A stretch of 64,000 bases of DNA from Nemophila menziesii (lineage: Eukaryota > Streptophyta > Magnoliopsida > Boraginales > Hydrophyllaceae), in the NCBI GenBank assembly GCA_029959085.1, contig JARWIR010000031.1, forward strand, positions 2,170,001 to 2,234,000, read 5' to 3'. The notes under the pieces are model-generated. The model did no database searches, was not told where the DNA came from, and saw only the letters and a program-made list of their open reading frames with translations. The position numbers and the translations under genes are program-made. Positions 10,908 through 23,849 of the stretch are shown here, piece after piece; the first letter of the stretch is position 1, and every line of letters starts with the position of its first letter.

Positions 10908-12398
10908 GTAACATATTCCAAAGTTCTGGACGACGGTTGACTTTTTAAATTCCACGTACTTCTCTTTTACATACTGCAAACCAAATCAAGATGAGTAAAA
11001 AAGTTCTGTTCACTTTCTTATCCATTCACTTTCTTGTCTTTTGAGTGATTCGTTGACCCCTTTAGAATTTTCAGCTTCTAGAGATAAATCTTCATTTCAT
11101 ACATCATTTTCTCATTATGCGTTAATATTTGGAAGCTTCCACCGTCACTTTTCGTGTAATCCTGGGCACGGGACTGTAGCCAAAGTTTTTAAGCCTTATT
11201 GTAGGTGAATAATGTGGGGGCTGAATTGGAGCAACTAGGCATGATAAACAAAAATTTATTATGGATAATTACTATCAAACATGCCCTAGAATTATTAGAT
11301 ATATTATATTTTGTCTCAAATAATAATTATGAAAAACAATTTAGATCCTATAAAACTATATTCATTATATTATTTCTAGAACTTAAATCTAATGGCAGTA
11401 ATGTTTACCTTAATAGATTATCGGTTGGTAATCTTTTCACCACACTGGAAAAGGTATAAACTAAATGAAGATCAACTACTGAACCTCAAGTTTCCTGCTA
11501 CAACCTAAACTCTTAATTCTCTTGATTTTCTCCTTAGATAATTTATTAATATCCAATCTGTTGAGAGTGGCTCGATGGTTGTCTAGATTACAATTTCTGA
11601 AAGTTTTAATCATAAGACAGAAGAACTGTAAAATAGGGAAAATCCATTTTTTCACTTGGCTAATTTCGCCCCTAGCTAGAATGGACGAGAGAGAAGTAAT
11701 TTTTCTTGTATTCCGGAATGATAATTAAGTCCAATAAAAAATCCTTTTATTAGTCTTTATTTTCAAAAATCAAATCTAATTTTTCAACCAATAAGAAAAT
11801 AGATTGACTCCTAAACTATCTCTTCTTTCTTTTTTTCCAAGCCATTTCTTTTATTCAATAAAATATTAATTAAAATCTAAGTTAATAATTATATTTTAAT
11901 CTTTATCTTTCTTTTTATTAAACTAATAATAAATATTTCTAAAACGAGATAATAATAAATTAATATGGGTTTCCCTTCTAATTAATAATGCATTTGAAAT
12001 AAGAGATGGTATATACAATATTATTTTTCTTATATCTATTTGAGTAATACTTAAATCCTCTTTCTATGTTTATTTCCATTATAATATATTTATGGCAACC
12101 CTACAAAAATTTAAGTAGCAAAATTATCCCAACTTCCACAGGAGGGATCAAAAAGACATATTTACGCTTAGTTTTTCAATGTACAAGTTATCCAACAAAA
12201 AACTGTGTAACCGCTCCACTATGGAAATACAAGTGAATTCTCTAAGGGTAAATAATTTTTATATATATACACACACACAAAGGATTCCTAAACGATCATT
12301 GTCCATGACCTACCAAATTAAAATTGACCATATTACTCCTCTAGTATTTCACCAGTAGACTTTTGAGTCTACATCATGCATAGTTATCATGATAATAC
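10908..12398. other. Unassigned A+T-rich DNA
   Basis: No convincing gene. The open frames at 11205-11459 and 11522-11728 are A+T-driven and have no recognisable domain. A short AT/CA run lies at 12262-12280. This may be the original host sequence flanking the LTR insertions. Confidence 0.5.
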
Positions 12399-13956
12399 TG
12401 GTGGTCCCCATGGTGTGATAAAATATCGAATAATAAAATCACAAACCTTGGGAAATACACAATAAATTCTTCGTAAGTGCACAAATCGTTCGTAAGTAAT
12501 AGTTAAATAAGTAAAAGTCGGTTCTCAGTTATTTAGTCTGTTAGCTCTAACTCGTATTTAGATAAGAGCATAGATGGAATTATTCGTTTAAACGGAAAAT
12601 AAAAGGTAATATTTGTTAGTTTTTTTATTAATACTAAATTCAAGAAATAAGAATAAACTAATGAATGTAAATAAAGTGATTAAGAGTGGGAGAGAGAGTT
12701 AGCTTAGGTCGGCTAGTATGCACCTATCTTACTAAGTCACTATTCTAATTATAAGGGTGTATTAATCATATATAAGTAGACGGGATTCTATAATCCCTCC
12801 AACTCCCGTTAAGGTAGCTTAGAATGTAACCTCAACATTACTAGGGACTTGGGTAAGGGGACCCTGCGCAATGATCGATGGTGAAATATAACCCTAATGA
12901 CTATCTATTTAGGCAAACTCGTGAGGATCACTACCATACACTAGATGATTATATGTTGTTTTAAGTAAGTTACCCCCCGTCAGGGTGACAGTCCAAATTA
13001 CTAAGGACAGATATAAACTTGGTTAGAGATAGGGCTGGAATAAAAGGCAAACATATATTTATCGTTATATAATATAAAAAGTTCAACTCAGTTAAATTCA
13101 ATCCCAGATAAAATAGAATAACAAACTAGAATTCAAGATATATACATATTGTAAACCCAAGTTATGGGAAAACTACTTTGTACTAAAAAAAAACTATAGA
13201 ATAAAAAAAATTAGAAACATAGTTAATCAAGGATTCTAATAAATTTTACCCTAATGGAGTTGAAAGATAGAGAAGTGTAGCTTTAATTCTCCAACTTCTT
13301 TGCTTCCTCCTCAAGTCAACTTTCTCTTTCTTTGATAAATTTTTGAATAAAATAAAGGCAAGGACATGTTTATAATATCAAATAATGGCATATATTATAG
13401 ACACTTGGAGGAAATATGGGTTGTGGGCTAGGTTTAAATGACATAGTCGAACCCAAACACGCTTTCTTTTAAAAAATGTCCTCGTTTGACCCACAACAAC
13501 TATAACTTTAATAATTTTTTCACACAGCTCCAAATCACAAACTGTTAGAGGGAACACGTTCCTAAATTAGAGTTATTTCTAGATATAAACGGGGTTCTCC
13601 AAATTATTTTCCAATCTCAAGCGGAATCAAAAACAATTCACTTTCTAAATATGTCCGACAACTCTTGGACTTTCTAAAAATGACTTCTTTGTCCTTTAAT
13701 TCTTGCTTTTGTATTTGATCTCCTTTCTCAATATCTTATCCATTATTTGGCATCTGACTTTCACCATTGTACTTAAGAGTTTTACACATAACACACAAAT
13801 TACACTTAAAATGCTCTAAAAGTAACAAATGTCCAAAACAGTTCAAGAAACGAGAATATATCAAATACTAGGGAAAAAATCCCTCAGCTAAACACATAAT
13901 GAACCTAAAATGATATCTCATGACTAGATTATTCTATCAAAAATATGGAGATATCA
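12399..13956 (-). repeat. 3' LTR of element E
   Basis: Starts (minus strand) at 13956 with TGATATCTCC, next to TTTGAGTTGGGGGTG (polypurine tract, about 13957-13974), and ends at 12399 with GGACCACCA. The 46-nt terminal inverted repeat is present (13911-13956). Its arms are TGATATCTC/GAGATATCA instead of TGATGTCTC/GAGACATCA, so both arms changed together. A CCCGTCAGGG leader motif lies near 12966. Length is about 1.56 kb. Confidence 0.85.
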
Positions 13957-14134
13957 ACACCCCCAACTCAAAGTTGTGTCATCCCGACACAATAATAAAT
14001 GAAAACATTAGGGAAGTCTCTAAAATATCAGCTAAATCAAGTAAGCATAAAGGAAAGATGAATGAAGAATGTAAGTAATAATCCTATAGATACTAGCGAG
14101 AAAGTTTCATGTAATAATATTTACAAACTCAATC

Positions 14135-14162
14135 ATATATATATATATACACACACACACAC
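14135..14162. repeat. (TA)n(CA)n microsatellite
   Basis: Alternating TA, then CA dinucleotides within element E's 3' region. Confidence 0.9.
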
Positions 14163-14560
14163 TCACACTTATCATACAAAATCAACACGTTTTAAGTTCA
14201 AGATTAGATTAGCTTTGCAATGCACAGAGGATATGCCTTTCTCTTAGTTCGATATGGAGGCTATAGAGTGTTCATCGATCCTATCTAATATCCAATGGTC
14301 CATCTAATTACTCTCTATGCGTTCAATCACGCCTATATCACATAATTAAGAATCATAAAGTCTTTAAGGTCATAATGTAAGTTTAGGTACTGTATGATCA
14401 TATATCTGGATAATATAGAGTGAGCTTTTGGCTCTGTTTTCACTAACCATCAACGAATTTCACTAGATCTTTAATTAATCTAAAACATGTTCTCACTCAA
14501 CCCAAATTTGATGCTGTATCCTCTTTTGTGATATATTAATCTACTCACGAGACATCTTTT

Positions 14561-16740
14561 TGAGGGTTTACGAGACCTATGTGTGGGATTTTTCCCTAAT
14601 ATGTTCGATGTCTTACTTTTCTACATTATTCTAGACATTATGCTATTTATATAGCATTTGTGCTTTAATTGTGTGTTAAGTATGTAACTTTTAGGTAAAT
14701 GGTTGACACTAGAGAAATGAAGATGAGGAAGTCAAGAATTGAAGTCCAAATCCAAGCCAAGGCGTAAAGAGAGCTTAAAGTCACTTTTGGAGAGCTAGAG
14801 CATTTACCAAAAGAGTTAAACATCATATTGTTTCAGTCACCACAATTATTTTTAATAGCTATGGACCTGATTACTTTTGATTTAGATATAGCTTAAAGTC
14901 AATGTCGCGTGAGAGGTGACATAAGTCAATTCGGAGTTGAGACGAGAAACTTATATCATTTTTGTCAACGTGACTTGAACTTGGACAACATGGTAAAAAA
15001 ATGGGTTGGAACATTTTTAAGCCACTTAAATGAACCCATTAGGTCCAAAACATTTTTGGACCAAGTATATAAGCTTTATATGAGCTCCATATTTCAGTAC
15101 GCTTCATTTTTTATAAAATTATTTCATCAGAGGAGAGCTCAAGCGCCTGGAGAAGGAGAAGAAGGGTTTCCACCCAAATTTCACCATTATCCACCATTCG
15201 ACAACCCATCTCTACATGGTCACGACAACTCTTGTTGTGCTACCTTTGTTTGAAAATTGACATGACTTATGTCCTTAGATAGTTTTAAATATACCCGAGG
15301 AGATAAAACCTCTCATTTCCAACTATATTGGGCAAAAGTTAAACCTTAAAACACCTTATAGTGTCCTACAATAGTTTGTAACCACGAATGGTGTTATATA
15401 TTTCATGTAATCATATATTCATTATAAAAAGATATTTTTTTCAGAAACTAAAATCTCTAGATAATAAATGTACAAAATTTAACATGCTAAACATGATTTT
15501 AAATACACAATTTATAACACTTAGATATTAACGCCCTTAAGTATGCAAACCATATAAATTTGGTGTTACTAATTTTTTACAATTTCCTATGTATTAGACG
15601 ATGGGTTTGATATAATCTGTTAGGATTTCTATAAGGTCAATGTAGGCAAGATATAATATCCTATGTACATAATATCTACGGAAAACAGTGAAAAGTCATT
15701 AGATATAACGAATCCTTAAGGACCCTAATCAAGACTACAGAAATCACATGAAATAATTTAACTACACAAAATATATAAATGAGGAAGAATGCTAACCAAC
15801 TAAAGAACTCGATAAAAAAAGCCCTAGTATGAGAAAAAGGGATGGGGCTGAGAGCATCCCCAATTTTATGGTTAGGGTGATGAAAATGTAAATTGTTTGC
15901 CTTTATGCGTAGTGTAGACCCGCTAAAAAGACAGTATTGCCAATTTGTCTTAATCCGAAAGTTGTGATCTTGAAAAAATAATTCATTTTACCTTATTCAA
16001 GAGAGTTGTTTTATGCAAGTAATAAGATTTGAAGAATACTCTCCCTTAACTTCTGTTTTACTTTTTAAGAGTTAGTTGATCAAATTTCTATAATCCTTGC
16101 TTCAAAATTTAAGTCTTTATTTGTGACCGCTACAATAATTTAAGATACCGATTTACACCCAATAAATCGTATAGTGTAATAATTTAATCTATACTATAAA
16201 TTTTCTGACGATATTTGGACTTTCTATATTAATAACATGATTACTTTCTTTGTACCAGACTAATAATTTGATCTTACTATTTTTCACATTAAAAAAGTTT
16301 TGAAGTAAAAGGTACATGATTTGAATCCCCTTCCGGACCACCACCCCTCCCCCCAGACGCACACACCCACGCATGCACGCCCACGCTCGTGCCCGCACAC
16401 ACACATGTGTGTGTACACAACATATAGGGCCAGTCCTAACAAAGAACGGTATTGATAGGGCCAATAACAAACTTACAAAATGAGTCTCTTATATGTAAAA
16501 ATGTTTATAAATTGGGTCCTCTAATAATATTAAAAAATCAGAGGTCTTAAGCGGTCGCTTATTAGCCTTACCCTTGAAATCGATTCTCATAATATTATAT
16601 ATATATCTTTGTCGACAAAATAAAAGATATATAAATGAAAGACTCATTTGGTAAGATGATGACGGGTCATTTGACGTAAGTTAATTGATACACCAAACTA
16701 GTAGATCAAAATATAAGGACATATAATTTTTTATATAAAC
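14561..16740. other. Unassigned repeat-like DNA
   Basis: No gene supported. The plus-strand open frame at 14909-15253 has no recognisable domain, and this stretch has an LTR-like feel that I cannot pin to a family. A cytosine- and CA-rich simple-sequence stretch lies at 16340-16421, and a minus open frame across it (16189-16470) is a by-product. The rest is A+T-rich. Confidence 0.45.
16340..16421. repeat. CA/GC-rich simple-sequence stretch
   Basis: Interrupted CAC, GCAC and CCCACGC words followed by ACACACACATGTGTGTGT. This is an isolated G+C-rich island in A+T-rich DNA. Confidence 0.7.
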
Positions 16741-16813
16741 AAACATGACGCATTGCACTAACTTTGCACCTCAAATTTTCAATTCTCTGCTTGTCCCACT
16801 TTTATTCCCTCTC

Positions 16814-16822
16814 TATATAAAG
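16814..16822 (+). promoter_or_regulatory. Possible TATA box of the beta-amylase-like pseudogene
   Basis: TATATAAAG lies about 290 nt upstream of the ATG at 17111, within A+T- and pyrimidine-rich DNA that would be promoter and 5' UTR. Spacing is plausible for a plant gene, but no expression evidence exists in the sequence. Confidence 0.4.
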
Positions 16823-17359
16823 AATTATTCCATATTTTTTCCTTTAAGTGTTTCCATATATTTTCTAACATCTTCCACAATCTTTCGACTAAAAAAAATA
16901 ACATCTTCCACAATCCCAGGAACCATTTGCCTGTTATACTTCAATGCTATCCTTTCTTTGACCAAAAGATTAAGATAAAAGCTATAGTTTGTATACCGTT
17001 TATCTCAGTCTTTTTAATAATCCAGAACCCCATATTTTTAACATTCATTTTTATTTTCAAAATTATAGCTTTTCTTGATACAAATCCAAATATTGTTTCA
17101 GAATATAGTTATGGAAGTTTCATCAATGATGATGGGGAGCTCTCAGATGAATTTAATCAGGATTAATTTTGGGTGTATAGAAGTTAATTAAGGCAAAAAT
17201 CCAATGAAAAACAATTCAAAGATATGTATTGGTGATAGCATCAATTTCCCTTTGAAATATTATGTTGTTTGTGCTAAAGCTTCTGTTAATACAAAAACTA
17301 AAGTTGTTTTGTCTTCTGATAATGAGAATGCTGCTGCTACCAGTAAACTATCCAATACA

Positions 17360-17738
17360 GTAAACATTTTCTTAACTTATTCATCTTTTTCTTGCTCATA
17401 TATATGTTATACTGACATGATTATTTGTAATATATTATGATGATTGTAATTATAAATGAATTATAAATGCATTATACGTAGGTGGTGTTGGAGGTTTATA
17501 TAATAATTTGTCATTTAGTTATCTTTTAATCTTGGGTTGTCTCACATGAAATTTTGGGATTTACCGAAATTCATGATTCACTAACATTTATGTTACTTAT
17601 TTGACACTATACTTTGTCACTATTTCATTAAATATCTGATTATTAGATAAACAAATTTTTTTACCTCTCTAACTATTATTTTTACATAATATTGGCACCC
17701 CTTTTAGCTAACATGTATCATGCCTAAATGCTGTAGCC
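17360..17738 (+). other. Intron 1, 5' part, of the beta-amylase-like pseudogene
   Basis: A+T-rich, starting with the GT donor at 17360 (ACA/GTAAAC). No gene. The Copia element begins at about 17739. Confidence 0.65.
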
Positions 17739-18451
17739 TGTGTTTTATTTGTATAAACCAGTAAAACAATATAGAAAGTAATGCAAAAATAAAATAAAAG
17801 TAAATAAATAAATAACTTTACTTGTCGCGGCTCGGATTGGATCCGATGTCTTTAAGGTATTTAGGCCACGTACAAGTGTCTTACGTTTGCTGGCTTCAAC
17901 CTCCAGGATACAACGAAAAAACTATTCAAAAGAAACTGAAACACGAATTCTTAAGAATTTCACCGAACTTAATAAAGTTGCTTCTTTCTATCTCTTTCTT
18001 ATAATTTTAATGCTTGATGCTTTAGAAAATGAATGAATAAAATGTTTGAGATGAATAACTATTTAAAGAAAAAGAAAAGGTGGCTTGCCAAAAGTTGTGA
18101 TGTTCCATTTTGGAGATACATTTTATTAATATAACATACAAATTTTACTTAATAAAGATAAAAGTTTAGGGTGGTCCAGATGGTATGAACCTAAGGCCCA
18201 TAAGCCCAACAAAACTAATGGCCCAGGTTCCAACATATATTGTTATTTTTTTCCTTTTAATTTCTCCAAATTACATGACTCAATTTCTTATTCAATTTAA
18301 AATAATTTTAACCAAATGAATATATTACGTTAATCTTTATAACTTGAATAAACATATTAATATCCGAATCATTTCATTAAATTGAGTCACCGACTAACAT
18401 CGTAAGCATGGTCAACACTTGGGTAGAATCCCATTTGTCCAACAATCCCCA
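17739..18451 (-). repeat. 3' LTR of Copia-1
   Basis: Direct repeat of 22869-23580, both containing GGATTGGAT and GGCCACGTACAAGT. It is the 3' LTR because pol reads leftward. Confidence 0.88.
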
Positions 18452-19062
18452 TATGAATGGAAGTTGACTAACCACCTTTAAAATTATACAAAAAAATGTT
18501 AAACACTTGAGAGAGAGCGAGAGAGAAGCGTTGAATAACACTCCATCGAGAAAGGTATTTTTTGGACTTGAACCTTCTGTAGTAAAAGCTATCGGATTTA
18601 CTTGCTAACTAGTGAACGTGATGTCTTGAACTATTCAACTTTTGTGTAAACCAAGAGACTAGAAATTGAATAGTATACTTTTAAACATTATTTGGTTCTC
18701 ACGGTTGTGTCCATTTACAGTCCTGGACAACTCTTGGTATTTCATGAATAACCATCGGAGAATTTCGCCATTTAAAAATTCTCGTAGGGCAGCCCTACCC
18801 ATGTTATTCATATAGGTGGTCTCTTGTCGAGAGTATTCTGCATTACTCTATCTTATGTTATCGAAGATACAAGAACAATTAAAAGTTTAACTTATCCTTC
18901 ACTTTTACAATTAGCACTGTTTAATTTTGTCCGAGGAATGGTTTGGGGAGATCTCCCCACAGTGCGTCACACCAAGTTGCAATTCATGATTCACTTTTCC
19001 CTTTGAACCTAGATTATGGGATCTCCACTCTGCTAGGTAGGGTTCCAATCATGAAAACTCGG

Positions 19063-22000
19063 TTACGTAGGATTAAGACCAATTCCCCTTAACATTACTC
19101 GCAGTTTCTCTCTTTGTAGACCTTTGGTCAGTGGATCCGATATGTTATCTTTTGATCGAACGTAATCAATTGTGATAACTCCGTTTGAAAGCTGTTGTCT
19201 AACGGTATTGTGTCTACGACGTATGTGTCTAGACTTACCGTTATACATTTTGTTTAATTACCAATGGCACTTTGACTATCGCAATGTATGCAGATAGGTG
19301 ACACAGGCTTTGACATATTAGGAATATCTTCTAAAAAATTCCGAAGCCACTCGAATTCCTCAACAACTTTGTCTAAAGACATAATCTCAGATTCCATAGT
19401 GGATCTGGCTATGCACGTTTGCTTAGTGGATTTCCAAGACAAGGCCGCTCCTCCTAACATGTAGACAAATCCACTTGTGGATTTTGAGTCGGTGGAGTCT
19501 GATATCTAGTTTGCATCACTGTATCTTTCTAGTATAGTTGGGTATCTCATGTACAACAACCCTTCGTTCATAGTGTATCTAAGATACCTTAGAACTCTTA
19601 CAATAACAATCCATTGGTTTTTCCCCAGATTATGTGTAAACCTACTTAGCTTGCTTACTTTATCTGCTATATCTGGCCTAGTGAATTTTGTTAGGTACAT
19701 GAGACTCCTAATAATCTGAGAGTACTCCAACTGGTTGATCGTATGACCAGTATTCTTAGCAAGATGTAAATTTACATCAACAGGTGTCTTGGCGATATTT
19801 GTCCGCCAATACTAAATTTGTTTAATACTTTCTCAATATAGTGTGACTGAGATAGTATAATACCTTTAGATGTTCAGAGACTCTTGATACTCAAAATAAC
19901 ATCTGCAAGGCCTAGATTTTTCATGTCAAACATACTTGAAAGCATCCTCTTGGTGAATGTAATCACATCATTGTTACTTTCAATGATTAACATATCATCC
20001 ACATATAAACAAAAAATGGCATATACTGTCTCATTTTGTTTTACATAAACTCCTTTGTCACATTCATTGATCTTGAAATCATTCGAGATCATGAATCTAT
20101 CAAATTTGTCATGCCATTTCTTTGGTACATGTTTTAAACCATATAAAGATTTAACAAGATTACACTTGCTTCTCCTTACCTAGAACTACGTAACCCTCAT
20201 GTTGTTCCATATATATCTCTTTAATTAGTTCCCCATTTAGGAAAGCTGTTTTTACATCCATTTTATGAATTTTGAGCTTGTATATTGAAGCAATAGCGAT
20301 TAACATGCGAATGGATGACATTCTCATGACTGGAGAATAAGTATCAAAATAGTCAAGTCCTTCTCTTTGACTATAACCTTTTACAACAAGGCGAGCCTTG
20401 TATTTCTAAATAGACCCATTAGTCTTTAGTTTCTTCTTGAATATCCATTAGCTTCCAAGTGCTTTATTCCCAGGAAAGAGATCCACTAGTTCCCACGTAT
20501 GGTTTTGTATATTGGATTCTATCTCGCTATTTATTGCTTCTTTATAGTAAGAGGCGTTAGGGTTTGACATAGTCTCCTTGAATGTTCGTGGTTCGTCATC
20601 TAGCATGTAAGATAGAAATTCAGGACCAAAAGACCTAGAGGTTCTCATACGCTTACTTTTTCTTTGTTCTCCTTCATTTGGCAATGATTTTTGATCTTTC
20701 TCTTCTTGAATTACATCATGTGTTCTTTTTAAAGAACCAGAATCTGGTGTGGTCTTGTATGGAAAAGTTGTTTTAAAGAAATGTGCATTTCTTGATTTAA
20801 TCACCGTATTGACGTGAATGTCCACATGACAAGATTTGTGTACCAGGAATCTATATGCAGCACTGTTGTGAGCATATCCAATGAAGACGCAATCGATGGA
20901 CTTTGGTCCTATTTTGACCATTTTAGGAGCAGGAATTGGTACCTTTTCAAAGCATCCCTACACTTTTAAGTATTTCAAGGACGGTGGTTTCCCTTTCCAT
21001 AATCTGTATGGAGTTATATCTACCTTCTTTTGTGGTAACTTGTTGAGGATGTGGTTTGCGGTGAGCAAAGAGTCTCCCCACACGTTATGTGGTAACCTTG
21101 TGTTAATCAGCAAGGCATTCATCATTTCCTTCAACTTGATGTTCTTTCGTTTAGCAATCCCGTTTTGTCGAGGCAAGCAGGGGGCCATGGTTTGATGGAT
21201 GATTCCATGTTCAGCGTAAAACCCCTCAAAAGGAGACACATATTCTCCTCCCCTATCTGTTATAAGATTCTTAATCTTTTTATTTAGTTCATTCTCAACT
21301 TCAGTTTTGTATTGCATAAATGCTTCTAAGGCCTCATCCTTACTTCGAAGAAAGTATATTTGACAATACCTTGTGCAATCGTCAATGGAAGTTATAAAAT
21401 ACTTTTTCCCACTTCTAGTTTACACAAATTCTAAGTCACATATGTCACTTTGAATTGACTCTAAAGGTACCAAAGTCCTTTCTACAGATTTAAACGAGGT
21501 TTTGGTTATTTTTGAATCAACACATACTTCACATTCCTTTTGAGAATTGAAGTTCACATTAGATAATAACCGTACGTTTACTAAGTTATTCAATGAACCA
21601 AAATTAACATCTCCTAATCTATCGTGCCATAAATTAGGTGAGTCAAGGATATATTACTTTCTCGGTTACATTTTGGTAGGTACTACGGTCATTACATTCA
21701 TCTTAAATAAACCATCACATAGGTAGCTTTTGCCCACAAATATTCCACCTTTAGTGAGAATAAATTTATCAGACTCAAACACTAGTTTGAATTCATTCTT
21801 ACTCAATAACGAACCTAAAACTAGATTCCTTCTAATGTCAGGCAAATGGAGAACGTTATAGAGACTCAACTCTTTTCCAGAAGTCATTATTAGAATAACC
21901 ATTCCAGATTGAACTACTTTTGATGTAGAGAAATTTACCATACATAAAGTCTCTTCAGTAGTTGCAACTTTATATGTCTTGAACATATATGTCAGGTTGC

Positions 22001-22340
22001 CCCAATATCCACCCACCAGTTTTTGGTATTTCCAACCAAATTTACTTCAGAAACTACTGTAGTAAAATCAATCTTATTTGATCTTAGTCATGGTTGATTA
22101 GCCTTGTTTTTCTTTCATGGAATTGCCTTTACCGTCTTTTCTTTGATTTCAGACATCTATTCCTTTACAAAGGTAGTCATTTCCATTTAACATCTTAGAC
22201 TCCTCAACGGGCCAATAAGAGTCAGGATCATGTCCCACAAATGCATTTTTCATAAGTGAAATTTTTGATGGTATGTTGTTACCGATTCCATCATTTCTGG
22301 ACATATTGTTTATCTTGGTAGACATCCTTTCAATCACCAA
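19063..22340 (-). pseudogene. pol: Copia-1 gag-pol remnant
   Basis: Reading leftward: a short gag remnant (22340-22149) and a protease/pre-integrase part (22016-21666, with [17 protein letters not shown]). Integrase follows (21317-20958, ITDRGGEYVSPF and PRQNGIAKR, where most Copia elements have NGxAER), then a post-integrase linker (20921-20448). RT is at 20092-19874 (CLYVDDMLIIESN) and later blocks, and RNase H is at 19460-19063 ([24 protein letters not shown]). Fragments lie in several frames separated by stops. Domain order (protease, integrase, RT, RNase H) is diagnostic of Ty1/copia. Non-functional. Confidence 0.9.
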
Positions 22341-22868
22341 GGATTACACAATATTATAAATAATTCAAACAAATGAATTATTCAACCTTTCTCACTAAAA
22401 GAGAACAAAAAAATTAATTCTTTCTTATGACAAAATGATTAAATTAATTTTAATTTCCGAAGTTTTTATATTCTTGTTAGTCCCCAAGTTTTTATATTCT
22501 TTTTGTAGAGGATCAAAGAAATTAAAGAGATAATCAATTCACGTAAAAGAAAATCTCAATCAATCAATAATTCTTTAAGCGGAAAATTTTCAAACCATAG
22601 GGTTTGACAAGTATGCAGATATTAGCGAGATTGATATTAGTTGTTAAAAACACACTAATATTACAACATAATATGACGTTAGTAAGCGAGTATTTTTCTA
22701 GTATGTATACACAAGCGTAGAAATCAGAATAAGAGAAAAGAAATAGAATGTAATATTCCTGTTCTGTATACATAGACCCAGAAATTTCACAAAAGTAAAG
22801 TTTATAAAAACATAAAAGGAAAATATTTTCTGGTTTATACGAAGTGAATCATAAATACCTTAAAGTGT

Positions 22869-23580
22869 TGTGTTTTATTTGTATAAACCAGTAAAATAAT
22901 ATAGAAACTAATGCAGAAATAAAATAAAAGTAAATATAAAAATAACTTTACTTGTCGAGACTCGGATTGGATCTGATGTCTTTAATGTATTTAGGCCACG
23001 TACAAGTATCTTACGTTTGCTGGCTTCAACCTCCAGGATACAACGACAAAACTATTCAAAAAAAACTGACACACGAATTCTTTAGAATTTCAATGAACTT
23101 AATAAAGTTTCTTATTTCTATCTCTCTCTTATAATTTTAATGCTTGATGCTTTGAAAAATGAATAAATAAAATGTTTGAGTTGGCCAACTATTTATAGAA
23201 AAAGAAAAGGTGGCTTTCCAAAGGTTGTGATGTTTCATTTTAGAGATACGTTGTATTAATATAACATACAATGTTTACTTAATAAAGACAAAAGTTTGGG
23301 TTGGTCCAGATGGTATGAACCTAAGGCCCAAAAGCCCAACAAAGCTAATGGCGCAGGTTCTAAAATATATTGTTATTTTTTTCTTTTAATTTCTACAAAT
23401 TACATGACTCAGTTTCTTATTTAATGTCAAATGATTTTAACCAAGTGAATATATTACGTTAATCTTTACAACTTGAATAGACGTATTAATATCCGAATAA
23501 TTTCATTAAATTGAGTCACCGACTAACATCGTAAACATGGTAAACACTTGGGTAGAATCCCATTTGTCCAACAACCCCCA
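22869..23580 (-). repeat. 5' LTR of Copia-1
   Basis: Partner of 17739-18451. It ends ACAACCCCCA at 23580, directly before remaining intron DNA. Confidence 0.88.
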
Positions 23581-23849
23581 CGATCGCCTGCATAAGCGCC
23601 ATCATATAATTTAGAAAAAACCATTCTTTTCTATTCTTGTATATAAAACACTGAATCTTAACCAGTTTTTTGGCAGGACCTTGGTCATCTCATGTAGTGG
23701 TGCAAGTTTGAACCGAGTTAATAACTCCGAGTCCACAGTGGCTCTCCTATGAAACAAAAAAAAACATGAATCTTTGATCCTTTTTATAGTGACATTATCT
23801 TAAAAAAATATATTATTTGTGATAATCGATGTTTTTACAATATTTACAG
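23581..23849 (+). other. Intron 1, 3' part, of the beta-amylase-like pseudogene
   Basis: A+T-rich DNA ending in the acceptor TATTTACAG (23841-23849). A segment near 23670-23740 (GTGCAAGTTTGAACCGAG) has a weak pol III box B look, but nothing else supports a SINE. Confidence 0.6.

Larger units (their letters stand above)
12399..14560 (-). mobile_element. Element E: 3' LTR plus truncated 3' region of an Athila-like element
   Basis: On the minus strand, a 3' region (14560 to 13957) with the conserved GAGCCAAAAGCTC word (14421-14433) runs into a polypurine tract and then an LTR (13956 to 12399). The 3' region is close to C's (for example the AATCAACACG block near 14180, compared with C near 57050). 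Homology fades at about 14530-14560, so the body of the element is missing or replaced. No TSD partner was found for the AATAC left of the LTR. Confidence 0.75.
17739..23580 (-). mobile_element. Copia-1: decayed Ty1/copia element in intron 1
   Basis: Two direct LTRs of about 712 bp (17739-18451 and 22869-23580) differ at many positions. They enclose a minus-strand pol remnant, so the right LTR is the 5' LTR. LTR ends are TG...CA (plus strand TGTGTTTTATTT ... CCCCA). The bases flanking the element do not match (TAGCC left, CGATC right), so no TSD is visible. No clear tRNA-type primer site or polypurine tract was recognised. Most of gag is missing. The leader (22341-22868) and the segment between RNase H and the 3' LTR (18452-19062) hold no gene. 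Confidence 0.88.

Noticed and set aside
11205..11728. Two plus-strand open frames of 84 and 68 residues
   Set aside because: A+T-driven composition, no domain and no homologue recognised.
14909..15253. 114-residue open frame
   Set aside because: Sits in repeat-like sequence without coding signature; I could not recognise a family.
16189..16470. Cysteine-rich 93-residue frame across the CA/GC stretch
   Set aside because: The Cys and Val runs come from the simple repeat (CAC and GCAC words read antisense).
23670..23740. tRNA-derived SINE
   Set aside because: Only a weak box B-like GTTTGAACC; no box A at the right distance, no tail and no duplication were seen.
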